DNA of 63,383 nt from Baaleninema simplex PCC 7105 (GTDB taxonomy: Bacteria; Cyanobacteriota; Cyanobacteriia; Cyanobacteriales; Geitlerinemataceae): contig NZ_KB235958.1 in NCBI RefSeq assembly GCF_000332355.1, forward strand, positions 3,338,875-3,402,257, written 5' to 3'. This document shows, one piece after another, positions 1 to 8,177 of the stretch (within the stretch, counting starts at the first letter, position 1; every line of letters starts with the position of its first letter). The translations under genes and the position numbers were made by a program. The notes beneath the pieces were generated by a model. It was given only the letters and a program-made list of their open reading frames with translations. It did not search any database and had not been told where the DNA came from.

Positions 1-197
1 GTTATCGAGGCTTGTGAGGTCGGTCGCACTGCCTTAACCCGAGTAAAGCTGTTTAACGACCGACGACAGAGCAACAAGCTGGCTAACTCGTCGGTGTCGT
101 GACCTCGATAACGGAGTCCGTAAAGGACTTAGCCTGGTCAACTCTCGGGCTTTTCAAGCCCGCACTGTACCCGAAGGGTCAGTGTCGGGTCGTTGAC
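1..197 (-). ncRNA. HEARO / IscB omega RNA, cut by the window edge
   Basis: On the minus strand this closely resembles the RNA upstream of the complete iscB at 24089-24331. Shared blocks include CACTGCCTTAACCCG, AAGCTGTTTAAC, ACAAGCTGGC, CTGGTCAACT and the terminal GTTGAC (all read on the plus strand). A long-range stem is visible: GTTATCGAGG (1-10) pairs with CCTCGATAAC (102-111). A GCCCG/CGGGC-type hairpin lies near 150-190. HEARO RNAs lie just upstream of an HNH endonuclease ORF (IscB), so the nuclease gene should lie left of position 1. The 5' end of the RNA (GTCAACGACCCG, ending at 197) is the element boundary, and the flank beyond it would supply the guide. Confidence 0.82.
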
Positions 198-391
198 TTT
201 AACGGCGGAGAGAGATCGTCTCCATCGCAAGTATATTTCTTAGGGATGGCGGTGTGGACGGTGAAGGCAGTGCTAGAAAGATTCATCGTCGGTACGGTGT
301 CGTCTACAACTTCGAGGGTGGCACGATCGCCACTGGCTTCGCAAGCCGTCAGCATTAAGCCCGTCGAGACCTTGGGAGGGAAACAAATCAT
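198..391 (-). pseudogene. YbhB/YbcL (PEBP) family lipoprotein, 5' fragment interrupted by HEARO element
   Basis: The minus-strand frame reads ...MNLSSTAFTVHT then IPKKYTCDGDDLSPPL, the conserved N-terminal region of YbhB/YbcL phosphatidylethanolamine-binding-like proteins. Just before it is LMLTAC, which fits a lipobox, as in secreted cyanobacterial PEBP lipoproteins. The n-region is short and unusual, so the true start is uncertain and could lie upstream of 391. After SPPL the frame runs into the HEARO sequence (GTCAACGACCC) and stops within a few codons. The rest of the gene (about 130 residues expected) would lie beyond the element, left of the window. The family's biochemical role in bacteria is poorly known. 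I infer the gene is inactivated. Confidence 0.75.
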
Positions 392-421
392 CGAAAAATT
401 TGGGTTTGAAACCCCGCCCCC

Positions 422-467
422 TTCGACTTGGCTCAGGGCAAGCCTTCGACTTAGCTCAGGGCAGGCC
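422..467 (+). repeat. REP-like 23-bp tandem repeat (2 units)
   Basis: Two 23-bp units, each starting TTCGACTT(G/A)GCTCAGGGCA, lie head to tail just before the left end of the tnpB element that follows. The reverse complement of the second unit is almost the same as two units at 50992-51037, and a related TTCGACAAGCTCAGCAAC unit is at 37044-37106. All three sites are just 5' of a tnpB-type element, in the same orientation. Confidence 0.8.
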
Positions 468-516
468 TTCTAGGGCGGCTTTAGAGTACACTGGCATTAG
501 TGTCTAAACTGTCTAA

Positions 517-1740
517 ATGGCACTTCGAGCATTCCGATATCGCTTCTATCCGACTCCCAAGCAAGAGTCTCTCTTGCGCCGAACCCTTGGGTGCGTGCGG
601 CTCGTCTACAACAAAGCGTTGGAAGCGAGATCGCAGGCGTGGAAAGAGCGACAGGAGAAGGTAGGATATCGCGAAACCTCGAAGATGCTGACGCAATGGA
701 AGCAAGAAGAGGAGTTGCAGTTTCTTGGGGAAGTAAGTTGCGTTCCTCTCCAACAAGGATTGCGCCATCTCGATAAGGGATATTCCAACTTTTTCAACGG
801 AAGAGCCAAATACCCACGGTTCAAAAAGAAACGGAATGGAGGTAGCGCCGAATTTACCAAATCGGCGTTTCGTTGGCGAGATGGTTCTCTGTATTTGGCA
901 AAAAGCCAAGAACCGCTCGAGATCCGATGGAGTCGCCAACTCCCCAAAGGAGTAGAACCCTCCACCATTACGGTGCGACTCGAACCTTCGGGACGCTGGC
1001 ACGTCTCTATCTTGGCGGACGACGACACCATTAAACCGCTTCCCCAGTCCGAGAAAAGCGTTGGTGTCGATGTGGGAATCGCCCATCTCGCCATCACCAG
1101 CGATGGAGAAAAAACGGAAAATCCCCGCCATCTGACGAAACACTACAAACGCTTGAGACGCGCCCAGAAAGCACTCTCTCGTAAGATGAAGGGTTCTCGG
1201 AATCGAGAGAAGGCGCGTCGTAAAGTTGCTAAGATTCACGAAAAAATCAAAGATTCTCGGAGCGACTACCTGCACAAACTGACAACCCGCCTGGTGCGTG
1301 AAAACCAAACCGTCGTGGTGGAAGACTTGTCGGTTAAAGGGATGGTAAGAAATCCCAAACTTGCCAAACACATCTGTGATTGTGCGTGGGGAGAGTTGGT
1401 TAATCAACTGGACTATAAGTGTCAGTGGTACGGACGAACTCTCGTCAAGGTAGACAAATGGTTTCCGAGCAGTAAGTTGTGTTCGAGTTGCGGACACAAA
1501 ATGGGTTCGATGCCGTTGGATGTCAGAGAGTGGGATTGTCCGAAATGTGGGACGGTTCACGACAGGGACATCAACGCAGCACGAAATCTTTTGGCGGTGG
1601 GACACACCGTTACAGCCTGTGGAGCGAGTGTAAGACTTGAAGGACATTGTTCTAGAGAGCAACTGCGAAAAACCCGTAAGGGGAAGAAACAGGAACCCAA
1701 ATCGCGAGGTTTGGGAATCACCGTCCTTCCAGGGCGGTGA
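517..1740 (+). CDS. tnpB: RNA-guided endonuclease TnpB, IS200/IS605 type
   Basis: A 407-residue protein of normal TnpB length. The N-terminal helix-turn-helix/OrfB region begins MALRAFRYRFYPT. The three RuvC motifs are intact: GVDVGIAHL (Asp near 185), VVVEDLSV (Glu near 270) and HDRDINAARN (Asp near 350). The zinc ribbon CSSCG...CPKCG lies between the last two. TnpB is known to be an omega-RNA-guided DNA nuclease that helps retain its transposon. The gene ends inside the right-end hairpin, the usual arrangement in which the 3' part of the message becomes the guide RNA. No tnpA accompanies it. An open frame on the opposite strand (481-1836) is a shadow of this gene. The catalytic residues predict an active nuclease. 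Confidence 0.93.
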   Translation: MALRAFRYRFYPTPKQESLLRRTLGCVRLVYNKALEARSQAWKERQEKVGYRETSKMLTQWKQEEELQFLGEVSCVPLQQGLRHLDKGYSNFFNGRAKYPRFKKKRNGGSAEFTKSAFRWRDGSLYLAKSQEPLEIRWSRQLPKGVEPSTITVRLEPSGRWHVSILADDDTIKPLPQSEKSVGVDVGIAHLAITSDGEKTENPRHLTKHYKRLRRAQKALSRKMKGSRNREKARRKVAKIHEKIKDSRSDYLHKLTTRLVRENQTVVVEDLSVKGMVRNPKLAKHICDCAWGELVNQLDYKCQWYGRTLVKVDKWFPSSKLCSSCGHKMGSMPLDVREWDCPKCGTVHDRDINAARNLLAVGHTVTACGASVRLEGHCSREQLRKTRKGKKQEPKSRGLGITVLPGR

Positions 1741-1749
1741 GGATGTCAA
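1620..1749 (+). ncRNA. Predicted TnpB omega RNA (reRNA) scaffold
   Basis: By analogy with studied IS605 elements, the last part of tnpB plus the right-end hairpin (CCTTCCAGGGCGG) and GAGGATGTCAA forms the scaffold. The guide would start at 1750 (AGAAACACCGAGACCCCGAA). The 5' limit is a guess; no promoter was identified. Confidence 0.5.
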
Positions 1750-1881
1750 AGAAACACCGAGACCCCGAAGTCCCGTGTCGTGCAACGCAGCCACGAGCAA
1801 CAGCGAGAGCGTCTCAAAAGCGTCTACAACCCTCAAAATTGATATACCCTGGAAAACGTCGTCTTGGAGATTGAGTTAGGC

Positions 1882-3129
1882 GTGAAGCTACTGTGCTTGA
1901 GTAACGGTCACGGAGAAGACGCGATCGCCGTACAGATTCTGCGTCGCCTCCAACAACATCACCAAGCCCCAAAACTGGCAGCACTTCCCCTCGTCGGCGA
2001 AGGCCGCGCCTACACCGACTTAGACGGCGTACCGATCGTCGGTCCCGTGAAAAAAATGCCCTCGGGTGGGTTCGTGTATATGGACGGACGACAACTGTGG
2101 CGAGACGTGCGCGGGGGATTGTTAGGACTGACGTTAGCCCAGCGGCGCGTCGTCCGAACCTGGGGACGAGAAGGCGGCGCGATTTTAGCCGTCGGCGATA
2201 TCGTTCCGTTGTTGTTGGCGTGGATGAGTGGTGCGAACTACGCCTTTGTGGGAACGGCGAAATCCGAATACTACCTGCGCGACGAGATCGGGTTGCTCCC
2301 TCGGCGCACCTGGTTTGAAAAACTCGAGAGTTGGTCGGGATCGGTATACTTACCCTGGGAACGGTGGTTGATGACCCGAAAACGTTGTCGGGCTGTATTT
2401 CCTCGCGACGGCTTGACGACCCGCTACTTACAAAAATTCAACGTTCCCGCCTACGACTTGGGCAATCCCATGATGGACGGATTGGACGCCGAAACCGTCA
2501 CCAACGCCGAAGAAACCCATCGAGTCTTGACGATCGCCTTAATGCCGGGGTCGCGATCGCCTGAAGCCGAACGCAACTGGGAACAAATCGTCAAAACCGC
2601 CGCGATCGTGCGAGACGATCGCCCGAGTCGCGCGATCGCCTTTCTGGGAACCATCGCCCCCGGACTCGATCTCGATCCCTTCTGTCGCGTTCTCGAAACA
2701 TACGGGTGGCAACCCAGCGAAAGCCGATCCCCGGTGTCCGTGTCCGATCCCGAAGCGCGACGTTTTACGCTGGGCCAGGCGACCGTCGTTCTGACACAGC
2801 GAGCGTTTGCCGAATGTTTGTATCGGGCCGATCTGGCGATCGCGATGGCGGGAACCGCGACCGAACAGTTCGTGGGTTTGGGGAAACCGGCCATCGCCCT
2901 GCCGGGAACGGGACCGCAATACACCCCAGCCTTTGCAGAAGCCCAAAGTCGCCTGCTCGGATCGTCGCTCGTTCTGCTCGATCGCCCCGAGAAAGTCACC
3001 GACGTTGTCGAACAGTTGCTCGGCGATCCTGACTGGCTGCAAGCGATCGCCGAAAACGGCCGTCGCCGCATGGGAGACGCCGGAGCCAGCGATCGCATTG
3101 CCGACTACATCATGCAGCTGCTGAGTTGA
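1882..3129 (+). CDS. Lipid-A-disaccharide synthase-related protein (LpxB-like glycosyltransferase)
   Basis: About 415 residues. The start is taken as the GTG giving VKLLCLSNGHGEDAIA, the usual N-terminus of this cyanobacterial family; a longer frame begins at 1864. The glycosyltransferase-B-like fold is suggested by an N-terminal GHGED loop, a central LMPGSRSPEAERNW segment and a C-terminal AMAGTATEQFVGLGKPAIALPG donor-site-like region. The family is related to LpxB but distinct from the true LpxB at 25328-26491 in this window, and its substrate is not established. It stands alone between the tnpB element and a convergent gene 36 bp away. Confidence 0.8.
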   Translation: MKLLCLSNGHGEDAIAVQILRRLQQHHQAPKLAALPLVGEGRAYTDLDGVPIVGPVKKMPSGGFVYMDGRQLWRDVRGGLLGLTLAQRRVVRTWGREGGAILAVGDIVPLLLAWMSGANYAFVGTAKSEYYLRDEIGLLPRRTWFEKLESWSGSVYLPWERWLMTRKRCRAVFPRDGLTTRYLQKFNVPAYDLGNPMMDGLDAETVTNAEETHRVLTIALMPGSRSPEAERNWEQIVKTAAIVRDDRPSRAIAFLGTIAPGLDLDPFCRVLETYGWQPSESRSPVSVSDPEARRFTLGQATVVLTQRAFAECLYRADLAIAMAGTATEQFVGLGKPAIALPGTGPQYTPAFAEAQSRLLGSSLVLLDRPEKVTDVVEQLLGDPDWLQAIAENGRRRMGDAGASDRIADYIMQLLS

Positions 3130-3164
3130 GGCGATCGAGCTGAAATGCGATCGCCCCAAACGAT

Positions 3165-4427
3165 CTAAGGATTGGCAAAGGTGTTAATTTCCCCGTTGCC
3201 GATGGCGCGTCCCGGTGGCGTCCGGGGAACCGAAAACTGTTGGGGCGGTGCAGTGGGATAGGCGTAAGGCGTCGTACCAGTCGTCGAAGGCGTCGTCGCG
3301 CCGTTTCCAGACAAACCCGTGCCAGAATTCACGGAAAACGGATTGCCCGTAGGCGTTCCGTAGGCGTTGCCGTTGTTTCCGTTGAAGTTTCCATAAGGAT
3401 TGACGTTCTCAGCGGTCGTCGGAGGCGTCGCCCCAAACGTCGGACGCCTGTACGTCGGTGCGGGGACGTTCGAGGGAGACGTACTTGGCGTTCCCGCCGA
3501 CGGAAGGGCGTAAGGGTTGTTATAATTTCCCGAATTTCCTGCCGAATCGGGAGCGATCGCGTTGGGATTGTAGGGATAGCCGGTAAACGCCGGTAGCGTC
3601 GAACCCGTAGAAGTCTCGTCCGGCGTCGAGAACGGTGCGGGGGTGGCAAAGGGGGGCAGCGTCTCCGCCGAAGTTGCCCGCTGGCGTCTGTCAGAGTTGG
3701 AGGCGTTGCGATCGCCCGTCGCCCCGCCGTCCTGTCGGCTTTCCGCCGTTTCTTCTTCAGTCTCGTCAGTCTCCGCCGAACGCTGGCTGTCGTTCGTTCT
3801 CAAATTTGGCAGAGACGCGCCATCGAGGTCGAACTGTAAAAAATTCGTCAACGAATCGTTTGGTGGGGAGTCGGCGGCGTTTCCTGACGTGGTAGCAGAA
3901 AACAGGTTCGATCTCGCACTGCGATCGGATGGCGTCTCTTCCTCGTCCGAGGTTCCCAAAGACCCAAACGGTGAAAGATTGGCAAATATATTCGTCTCGG
4001 AAGCGTCTTCGGAATTCGAGGAACTCCCCGGAAGCTCGTAGTCCGCCGCCATAAGTTCGAGTAGGCGATCGATATGTTCTCGACGTTCTCGAGCTTGTCC
4101 GCTGTCGGGAACGGGAGCGGGGGCGGGAGATTCCTGTTGCGCGAGGAGACTGCGGAGAACGTCCGAACTATCGATATCTGCGGCGATTTGTGCGTCTTCG
4201 TCAGAAACTTCTCCTTGCCATTCCGATCCGAGAGCCTCTGAAATCTCCACTTCGCCTTCGTTTTCCGCTTCCACATCAGTCGGGGAGTTCAAGCGTTTGG
4301 CATATTCCCAACCCACGCCGAGAACTAACGCAACCCCCAAAGCAGACAGCCACACCGACGGACGCGACAACGAGCGGAGTCGGGCGCGTAAGATGTGGAT
4401 CGAGTTCGGCAAGTGTTTGATGGGCAT
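3165..4427 (-). CDS. Hypothetical single-pass protein with Ser/Thr/Pro/Asn-rich extracytoplasmic region
   Basis: A 420-residue protein not assigned to a family. A short basic N-terminus (residues 1-25) is followed by one membrane helix (about 26-46, WLSALGVALVLGVGWEYA), then an acidic segment with many Glu/Asp (about 50-100), then about 300 residues of low complexity rich in Ser, Thr, Asn, Pro and Gly. The layout suggests an inner-membrane-anchored periplasmic protein with a flexible tail. Codon use and HIP1 sites match neighbouring genes, so it is probably native. It is transcribed toward the LpxB-like gene. No function is proposed. Confidence 0.7.
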   Translation of the reverse strand: MPIKHLPNSIHILRARLRSLSRPSVWLSALGVALVLGVGWEYAKRLNSPTDVEAENEGEVEISEALGSEWQGEVSDEDAQIAADIDSSDVLRSLLAQQESPAPAPVPDSGQARERREHIDRLLELMAADYELPGSSSNSEDASETNIFANLSPFGSLGTSDEEETPSDRSARSNLFSATTSGNAADSPPNDSLTNFLQFDLDGASLPNLRTNDSQRSAETDETEEETAESRQDGGATGDRNASNSDRRQRATSAETLPPFATPAPFSTPDETSTGSTLPAFTGYPYNPNAIAPDSAGNSGNYNNPYALPSAGTPSTSPSNVPAPTYRRPTFGATPPTTAENVNPYGNFNGNNGNAYGTPTGNPFSVNSGTGLSGNGATTPSTTGTTPYAYPTAPPQQFSVPRTPPGRAIGNGEINTFANP

Positions 4428-4589
4428 CTTTTACAGTGAACCGCGAACAGTGAGCAGTGAGTTATCAGTTGTCAGGGGTGTGTGGGGAGTTCCGAACCTT
4501 GTATTTTTTAGGGGCGATCGCGATCGTAACGGGCGAATCGCTGTTATATCGAGTATCGCTTCTATTGTAGCCGTTCTAAAGTATTCGTA

Positions 4590-4665
4590 TCGCAGGGAAC
4601 GGGGAACAGTCACCAGTCACCAGTCACCAGTGAAGACAGGGAACGGGGAACGGGGAACAGGGAAA
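4590..4665. repeat. Short tandem repeats (GGGAACG / CCAGTCA heptamers)
   Basis: Tandem GGGAACGGGGAACAG and CAGTCAC/CACCAGT units, resembling cyanobacterial STRR sequences. Related copies are at 37402-37455 and 51259-51298. Confidence 0.75.
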
Positions 4666-4697
4666 AGTGATGATGAGGAGGAGAGGAGATGAGGAGA

Positions 4698-4819
4698 GGG
4701 TGCATCTCACTTTCGTAAATACACAAGTTCGGCAATTTGTCAATATTTTCCTCAAGGACTGCTAGAAGGGGATTTACTCCTTTAAGTATTTATACTTATC
4801 GCAGAATTGAGATGCACCC
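4698..4819. mobile_element. MITE-like element, TIR GGGTGCATCTCA
   Basis: GGGTGCATCTCA at the left end is mirrored by TGAGATGCACCC at the right end, 122 bp in all, with no coding capacity. A diverged relative with matching ends lies at 62128-62279. No transposase with these ends is visible in the window. Confidence 0.72.
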
Positions 4820-4876
4820 TGAGGAGAAACTGTTGCCTGTCTTCCCTCTTCACTCTTCCCTCTTCCCTGAAGAAGC

Positions 4877-4957
4877 TCCCCTTCTCCCCCTCTCCCCTTC
4901 TCCCCCTCTCCCCTTCTCCCCCTCTCCCCTTCTCCCCCTCTCCCTCTCCCCGGCTCC
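4877..4957. repeat. CT-rich tandem repeat (about 16-bp unit)
   Basis: About four to five head-to-tail units of CCCCTTCTCCCCCTCT. The purine complement appears as GGGGAGA arrays at 37265-37378 and 51072-51103. Confidence 0.85.
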
Positions 4958-5022
4958 TCCAAAAATCGAGCCTGCTTTAAGATAGATGTCTAGCCCGTAG
5001 CCCCGTCCTCGATCGAACTCCG

Positions 5023-6771
5023 ATGACTCGTTCCAAACTCGACAAACTGTTTTTCTATCTCAAGCCGCACTGGAAACAAGTAGCGTTGGGAACTGTCGCC
5101 TTACTCGTCGTCAACGCGTTGGGGGTGTACATTCCCTGGCTGATTCGCAACGGGATCGACGAGTTGCAAGTGACCTTCAGTTTCGATCGCATTCAGCACT
5201 ACACGATTCTCATTATCCTCCTCGCCAGCGTCATGTGGGCGATTCGGGTGGCGTCGCGGATGTTGCTGTTCGGGATCGGGCGTCAGGTGGAATTCGACCT
5301 CAAACAGCGCATTTTCCAGCATTTGTTGCACTTGGATGCAGGCTATTTTTCCCAAAGTACCATTGGCGACCTTATCAACCGCGCCACTAGCGATGTAGAT
5401 AACATTCGCCGCTTGTTAGGATTTGCCGTTCTCAGTCTGTTGAATACTTTGTTCGCCTATGCCCTAACGCTTCCCGTCATGCTCTCGATCGACGCGAGAC
5501 TGACGGCGTTCGCGGTGGCGGTGTATCCAGCCATGTTTATTATCGTTTGGCTGTTTAGCGGACGGTTGCGAACCCAACAACTCGACGTTCAGGAAAAACT
5601 CTCCCGCGTCAGCGAACTGATTCAAGAGGATATGAGCGGGATTTCCCTGGTGAAGATTTACGGACAAGAGCAAAACGAGCGACGGGCGTTTCGCCACGTC
5701 AACGAACAGTTACTTGAAAGTAATTTAGCCTTAGCGAGAACCCGCACGATTCTATTTCCCTTTTTGCAGGGGTTGGCGGGAGCGAGTTTGTTGGTGTTGT
5801 TGGCGTTCGGGGCTGGGAGTATCGCCGACGGTGCGATCGACGTGGGAGACTTTATCGCGTTGATTTTGTACGTGGAACGGTTGGTATTTCCGACGGCGTT
5901 GTTGGGCTTTACGCTAACGGTTTACCAACGGGGGGAAGTGAGTATCGATCGCATCGAAGCCATTTTCACCACGGAATCGAAAATTCAAGACGCCCCCGAT
6001 GCGATCGCTCTTCCGCCCGAGGAAACTTTGGGACGTCTCGACGCCCGCCATCTGACGTATACCTATCCCGGTGCGGAAACCCCCGCCTTAAACGACGTGA
6101 ATTTCGACATCGAACCGGGGGAAACTATCGCGATCGTCGGTTCCATCGGTTCGGGGAAATCTACCCTCGCCAGTGCGGTTCCCCGTGTTCTCGATATCGA
6201 CGCCGAACAACTGTTTCTCGACGGGTACGACGTGACGAAACTGCGGTTGCAGGATTTACGGGGGGCGATCGCCGTCGTTCCTCAAGATAGCTTTCTCTTC
6301 AGTACCACAATTCGCGATAACATCCGTTACGGCAACCCCACCGCCGAACAGTTTGAAGTCGAACGGGCGGCGAAACTCGCCCAAATTCACGAAGAAATTC
6401 TCAACTTCCCCAAACAGTACGATACTGTCGTCGGCGAACGGGGCATTACGCTCTCGGGGGGACAGAGACAGCGAACAGCATTGGCACGGGCGTTGTTGAC
6501 AGATGCCCCGATTTTGATTCTCGACGACGCCCTCTCCAGCGTGGACAATCAAACCGCAACGCGGATTTTAGAGGAACTCTCGGCGGGAACGCAACGTAAA
6601 ACGGTGTTGTTTGTGTCTCACCAGCTTTCGGCGGCGGCCACAGCCGATCGCATTTTCGTGCTCGACGAGGGCAAAATCGTCCAAAACGGTAGCCATCAAG
6701 CCCTAATCGAACAGCCGGGGTTGTATCGATCGCTCTGGGAAGAACAGAAACTCGAAGCCTTGTTGCGGTAG
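5023..6771 (+). CDS. ABC exporter, fused permease and ATPase
   Basis: A 582-residue half-transporter of the type I exporter (MsbA/MdlB-like) class. The six-helix transmembrane domain spans about residues 17-300. In the nucleotide-binding domain, Walker A is GSIGSGKST (373-381), the signature LSGGQRQR is near 477-484, Walker B is ILILDDALSSVD (497-508) and the switch His is in SHQ. The residue after the Walker B Asp is Asp rather than the catalytic Glu, as in the degenerate half of heterodimeric exporters such as MdlA. The substrate is unknown. The gene stands alone; a palindrome follows the stop codon. Confidence 0.9.
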   Translation: MTRSKLDKLFFYLKPHWKQVALGTVALLVVNALGVYIPWLIRNGIDELQVTFSFDRIQHYTILIILLASVMWAIRVASRMLLFGIGRQVEFDLKQRIFQHLLHLDAGYFSQSTIGDLINRATSDVDNIRRLLGFAVLSLLNTLFAYALTLPVMLSIDARLTAFAVAVYPAMFIIVWLFSGRLRTQQLDVQEKLSRVSELIQEDMSGISLVKIYGQEQNERRAFRHVNEQLLESNLALARTRTILFPFLQGLAGASLLVLLAFGAGSIADGAIDVGDFIALILYVERLVFPTALLGFTLTVYQRGEVSIDRIEAIFTTESKIQDAPDAIALPPEETLGRLDARHLTYTYPGAETPALNDVNFDIEPGETIAIVGSIGSGKSTLASAVPRVLDIDAEQLFLDGYDVTKLRLQDLRGAIAVVPQDSFLFSTTIRDNIRYGNPTAEQFEVERAAKLAQIHEEILNFPKQYDTVVGERGITLSGGQRQRTALARALLTDAPILILDDALSSVDNQTATRILEELSAGTQRKTVLFVSHQLSAAATADRIFVLDEGKIVQNGSHQALIEQPGLYRSLWEEQKLEALLR

Positions 6772-6776
6772 CCCAA

Positions 6777-6803
6777 CCCCCAGTATGTCCAAGATACTGG
6801 GGG
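6777..6803. terminator. Palindrome between convergent genes
   Basis: CCCCCAGTAT pairs perfectly with ATACTGGGGG around a 7-nt loop, between the convergent ABC exporter and chromate transporter. There is no T-run on either side, so it may work as a bidirectional terminator or only stabilise mRNA. Confidence 0.55.
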
Positions 6804-6818
6804 TCTGCCAGTTCGCGG

Positions 6819-8051
6819 TTAAATCCACCCCACCAACAAGCCAATGGCAGCCCCCGCCACAATCAACTGCCAAGTGGCGACTTTAAACCGCAACAACGCC
6901 ACCATCGCCGCGATACCAATACATCCGGCTAACACCGATTTCCAGATCGTATCCTGAGTCAGCGAGGCTTCGGCTAAGGGGATGGCGGCGGCAGCGATCG
7001 CCCCGAGAACGGCAGGAGTAACGCCTTTCAAAAACGCTTGAATCCAGGGATTTTCCCGCAAGCGCAACCAAAACGGCATCGCCAGCATAATGAAGGCAAA
7101 GGAGGGGAAAAACACTCCGACAGAAGCCGCCAACGCCCCCAAAAAACCAGACACTTTATAGCCCACAAACGCCGCTGTGAGGACGACAGGGCCGGGACTC
7201 AACTGTCCGATCGCCACGCCGTTAATAAACTCTTCTCGCGTCAACCATTGCAGGCGATCGACCACCTCGAATTCGATCAGAGGAATAATCACCAATCCCC
7301 CACCAAAAATCAAACTGCCGACTTTCACGAAAAACCAGACCAGCGGCAATCCAAAAATGGCAATGCGTTCCCACCCCCAAAAACTTTCAGAAACCAAAGT
7401 TTGAAGGGCGTTTGAATTGTTCGCCGTTCCCCAAACTGTCGGTAAGGTGGGGGCTAACCACGCGGCGTTCGGTTTTTGAGGTGCGTATAAATACAAACCA
7501 AACGCTCCTGCTAGCAGAAACAAAATTAAAACGTTAATATTGGCGAACCACATCAACAGAAAAATAACAATTGAAATGACCCAACCTGCCCGAGTCGATA
7601 GAGTTTTTCGGGCTAACTTCCAACAAAATCCCAACACGATCGCCGTGACGATCGGGGAAATTCCTAAAAACAATGCCTCGATTTGAGGCACGCCTTGAAA
7701 CTGAAAATATCCCCAAGATAACGCCACTACAATTAGAAACGCCGGGGCGATAAAACACAACCCCGCCACTAACGCCCCCAGTTGTCCGGCACGAATGTAT
7801 CCAGTGTAAATGCCCATTTGCGTCGAAGCTGGCCCCGGCAGCATCTGACACACCGCCAGTCCTTCTGTAAACTGCTGTTGTGTCATCCAATTTCGACGCA
7901 CGACGGCTTCGTTATTAATCATCGCGATGTGGGCTTGGGGGCCGCCGAAGCCAATGCTTCCGAGTTTTAAAAACATCCCGGCTAAAGACCACAAACGCTC
8001 GAACAGCGTTACGGATTCAGAAGTTTGTCGATCGTTAGATGGAACGGTCAT
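6819..8051 (-). CDS. chrA: Chromate transporter family protein ChrA (long form)
   Basis: 410 residues, the length of the two-domain CHR family. Both repeats are visible: FLKLGSIGFGGPQAHIAMI (about 28-46) with QMLPGPASTQMGIYTGY, and VKVGSLIFGGGLVIIPLIE (about 240) with GQLSPGPVVLTAAFVGY. About ten to twelve membrane helices are expected. Characterised members export chromate or, in some cyanobacteria, respond to sulfate status; the actual substrate here is inferred only. It is transcribed divergently from the exbB-like gene across a 126-bp AT-rich spacer. Confidence 0.9.
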   Translation of the reverse strand: MTVPSNDRQTSESVTLFERLWSLAGMFLKLGSIGFGGPQAHIAMINNEAVVRRNWMTQQQFTEGLAVCQMLPGPASTQMGIYTGYIRAGQLGALVAGLCFIAPAFLIVVALSWGYFQFQGVPQIEALFLGISPIVTAIVLGFCWKLARKTLSTRAGWVISIVIFLLMWFANINVLILFLLAGAFGLYLYAPQKPNAAWLAPTLPTVWGTANNSNALQTLVSESFWGWERIAIFGLPLVWFFVKVGSLIFGGGLVIIPLIEFEVVDRLQWLTREEFINGVAIGQLSPGPVVLTAAFVGYKVSGFLGALAASVGVFFPSFAFIMLAMPFWLRLRENPWIQAFLKGVTPAVLGAIAAAAIPLAEASLTQDTIWKSVLAGCIGIAAMVALLRFKVATWQLIVAGAAIGLLVGWI

Positions 8052-8177
8052 ATCAATTACTTAACCTAATCTTGTTCGAGTCTTAGTCGAATTTTAAACT
8101 CATCTTAACAGCAAAAAACACCGAATACCGCTAATCTATCCACTAAAAAGTTTGTATATTTAAGTTTTCAGAAACTG

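Larger units (their letters stand above)
470..1749 (+). mobile_element. IS200/IS605-type element carrying only tnpB
   Basis: The probable left end is the TAGGGCGG region near 470 and the right end is the hairpin CCGTCCTTCCAGGGCGG followed by TGAGGATGTCAA, finishing near 1749. The right end is typical of IS605-family elements. No tnpA (Y1 HUH transposase) is present, so movement would need a transposase in trans. The left boundary is approximate, because subterminal hairpins rather than inverted repeats define these elements. Confidence 0.7.
4428..5022. other. Gene-free spacer with repeats
   Basis: No convincing gene. It holds GGGAACGGGGAACAG/CACCAGT short tandem repeats (about 4590-4665), a MITE-like inverted-repeat element (4698-4819) and a CT-rich tandem array (about 4877-4957). 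The divergent promoters of the two flanking genes must also be here but cannot be placed. Confidence 0.7.

Noticed and set aside
99-473. 124-codon plus-strand open frame
   Set aside because: Covers HEARO RNA and the antisense of the PEBP fragment; no protein-like features.
481-1836. 451-codon minus-strand open frame over tnpB
   Set aside because: Antisense shadow of the TnpB gene; low-complexity translation with no family features.
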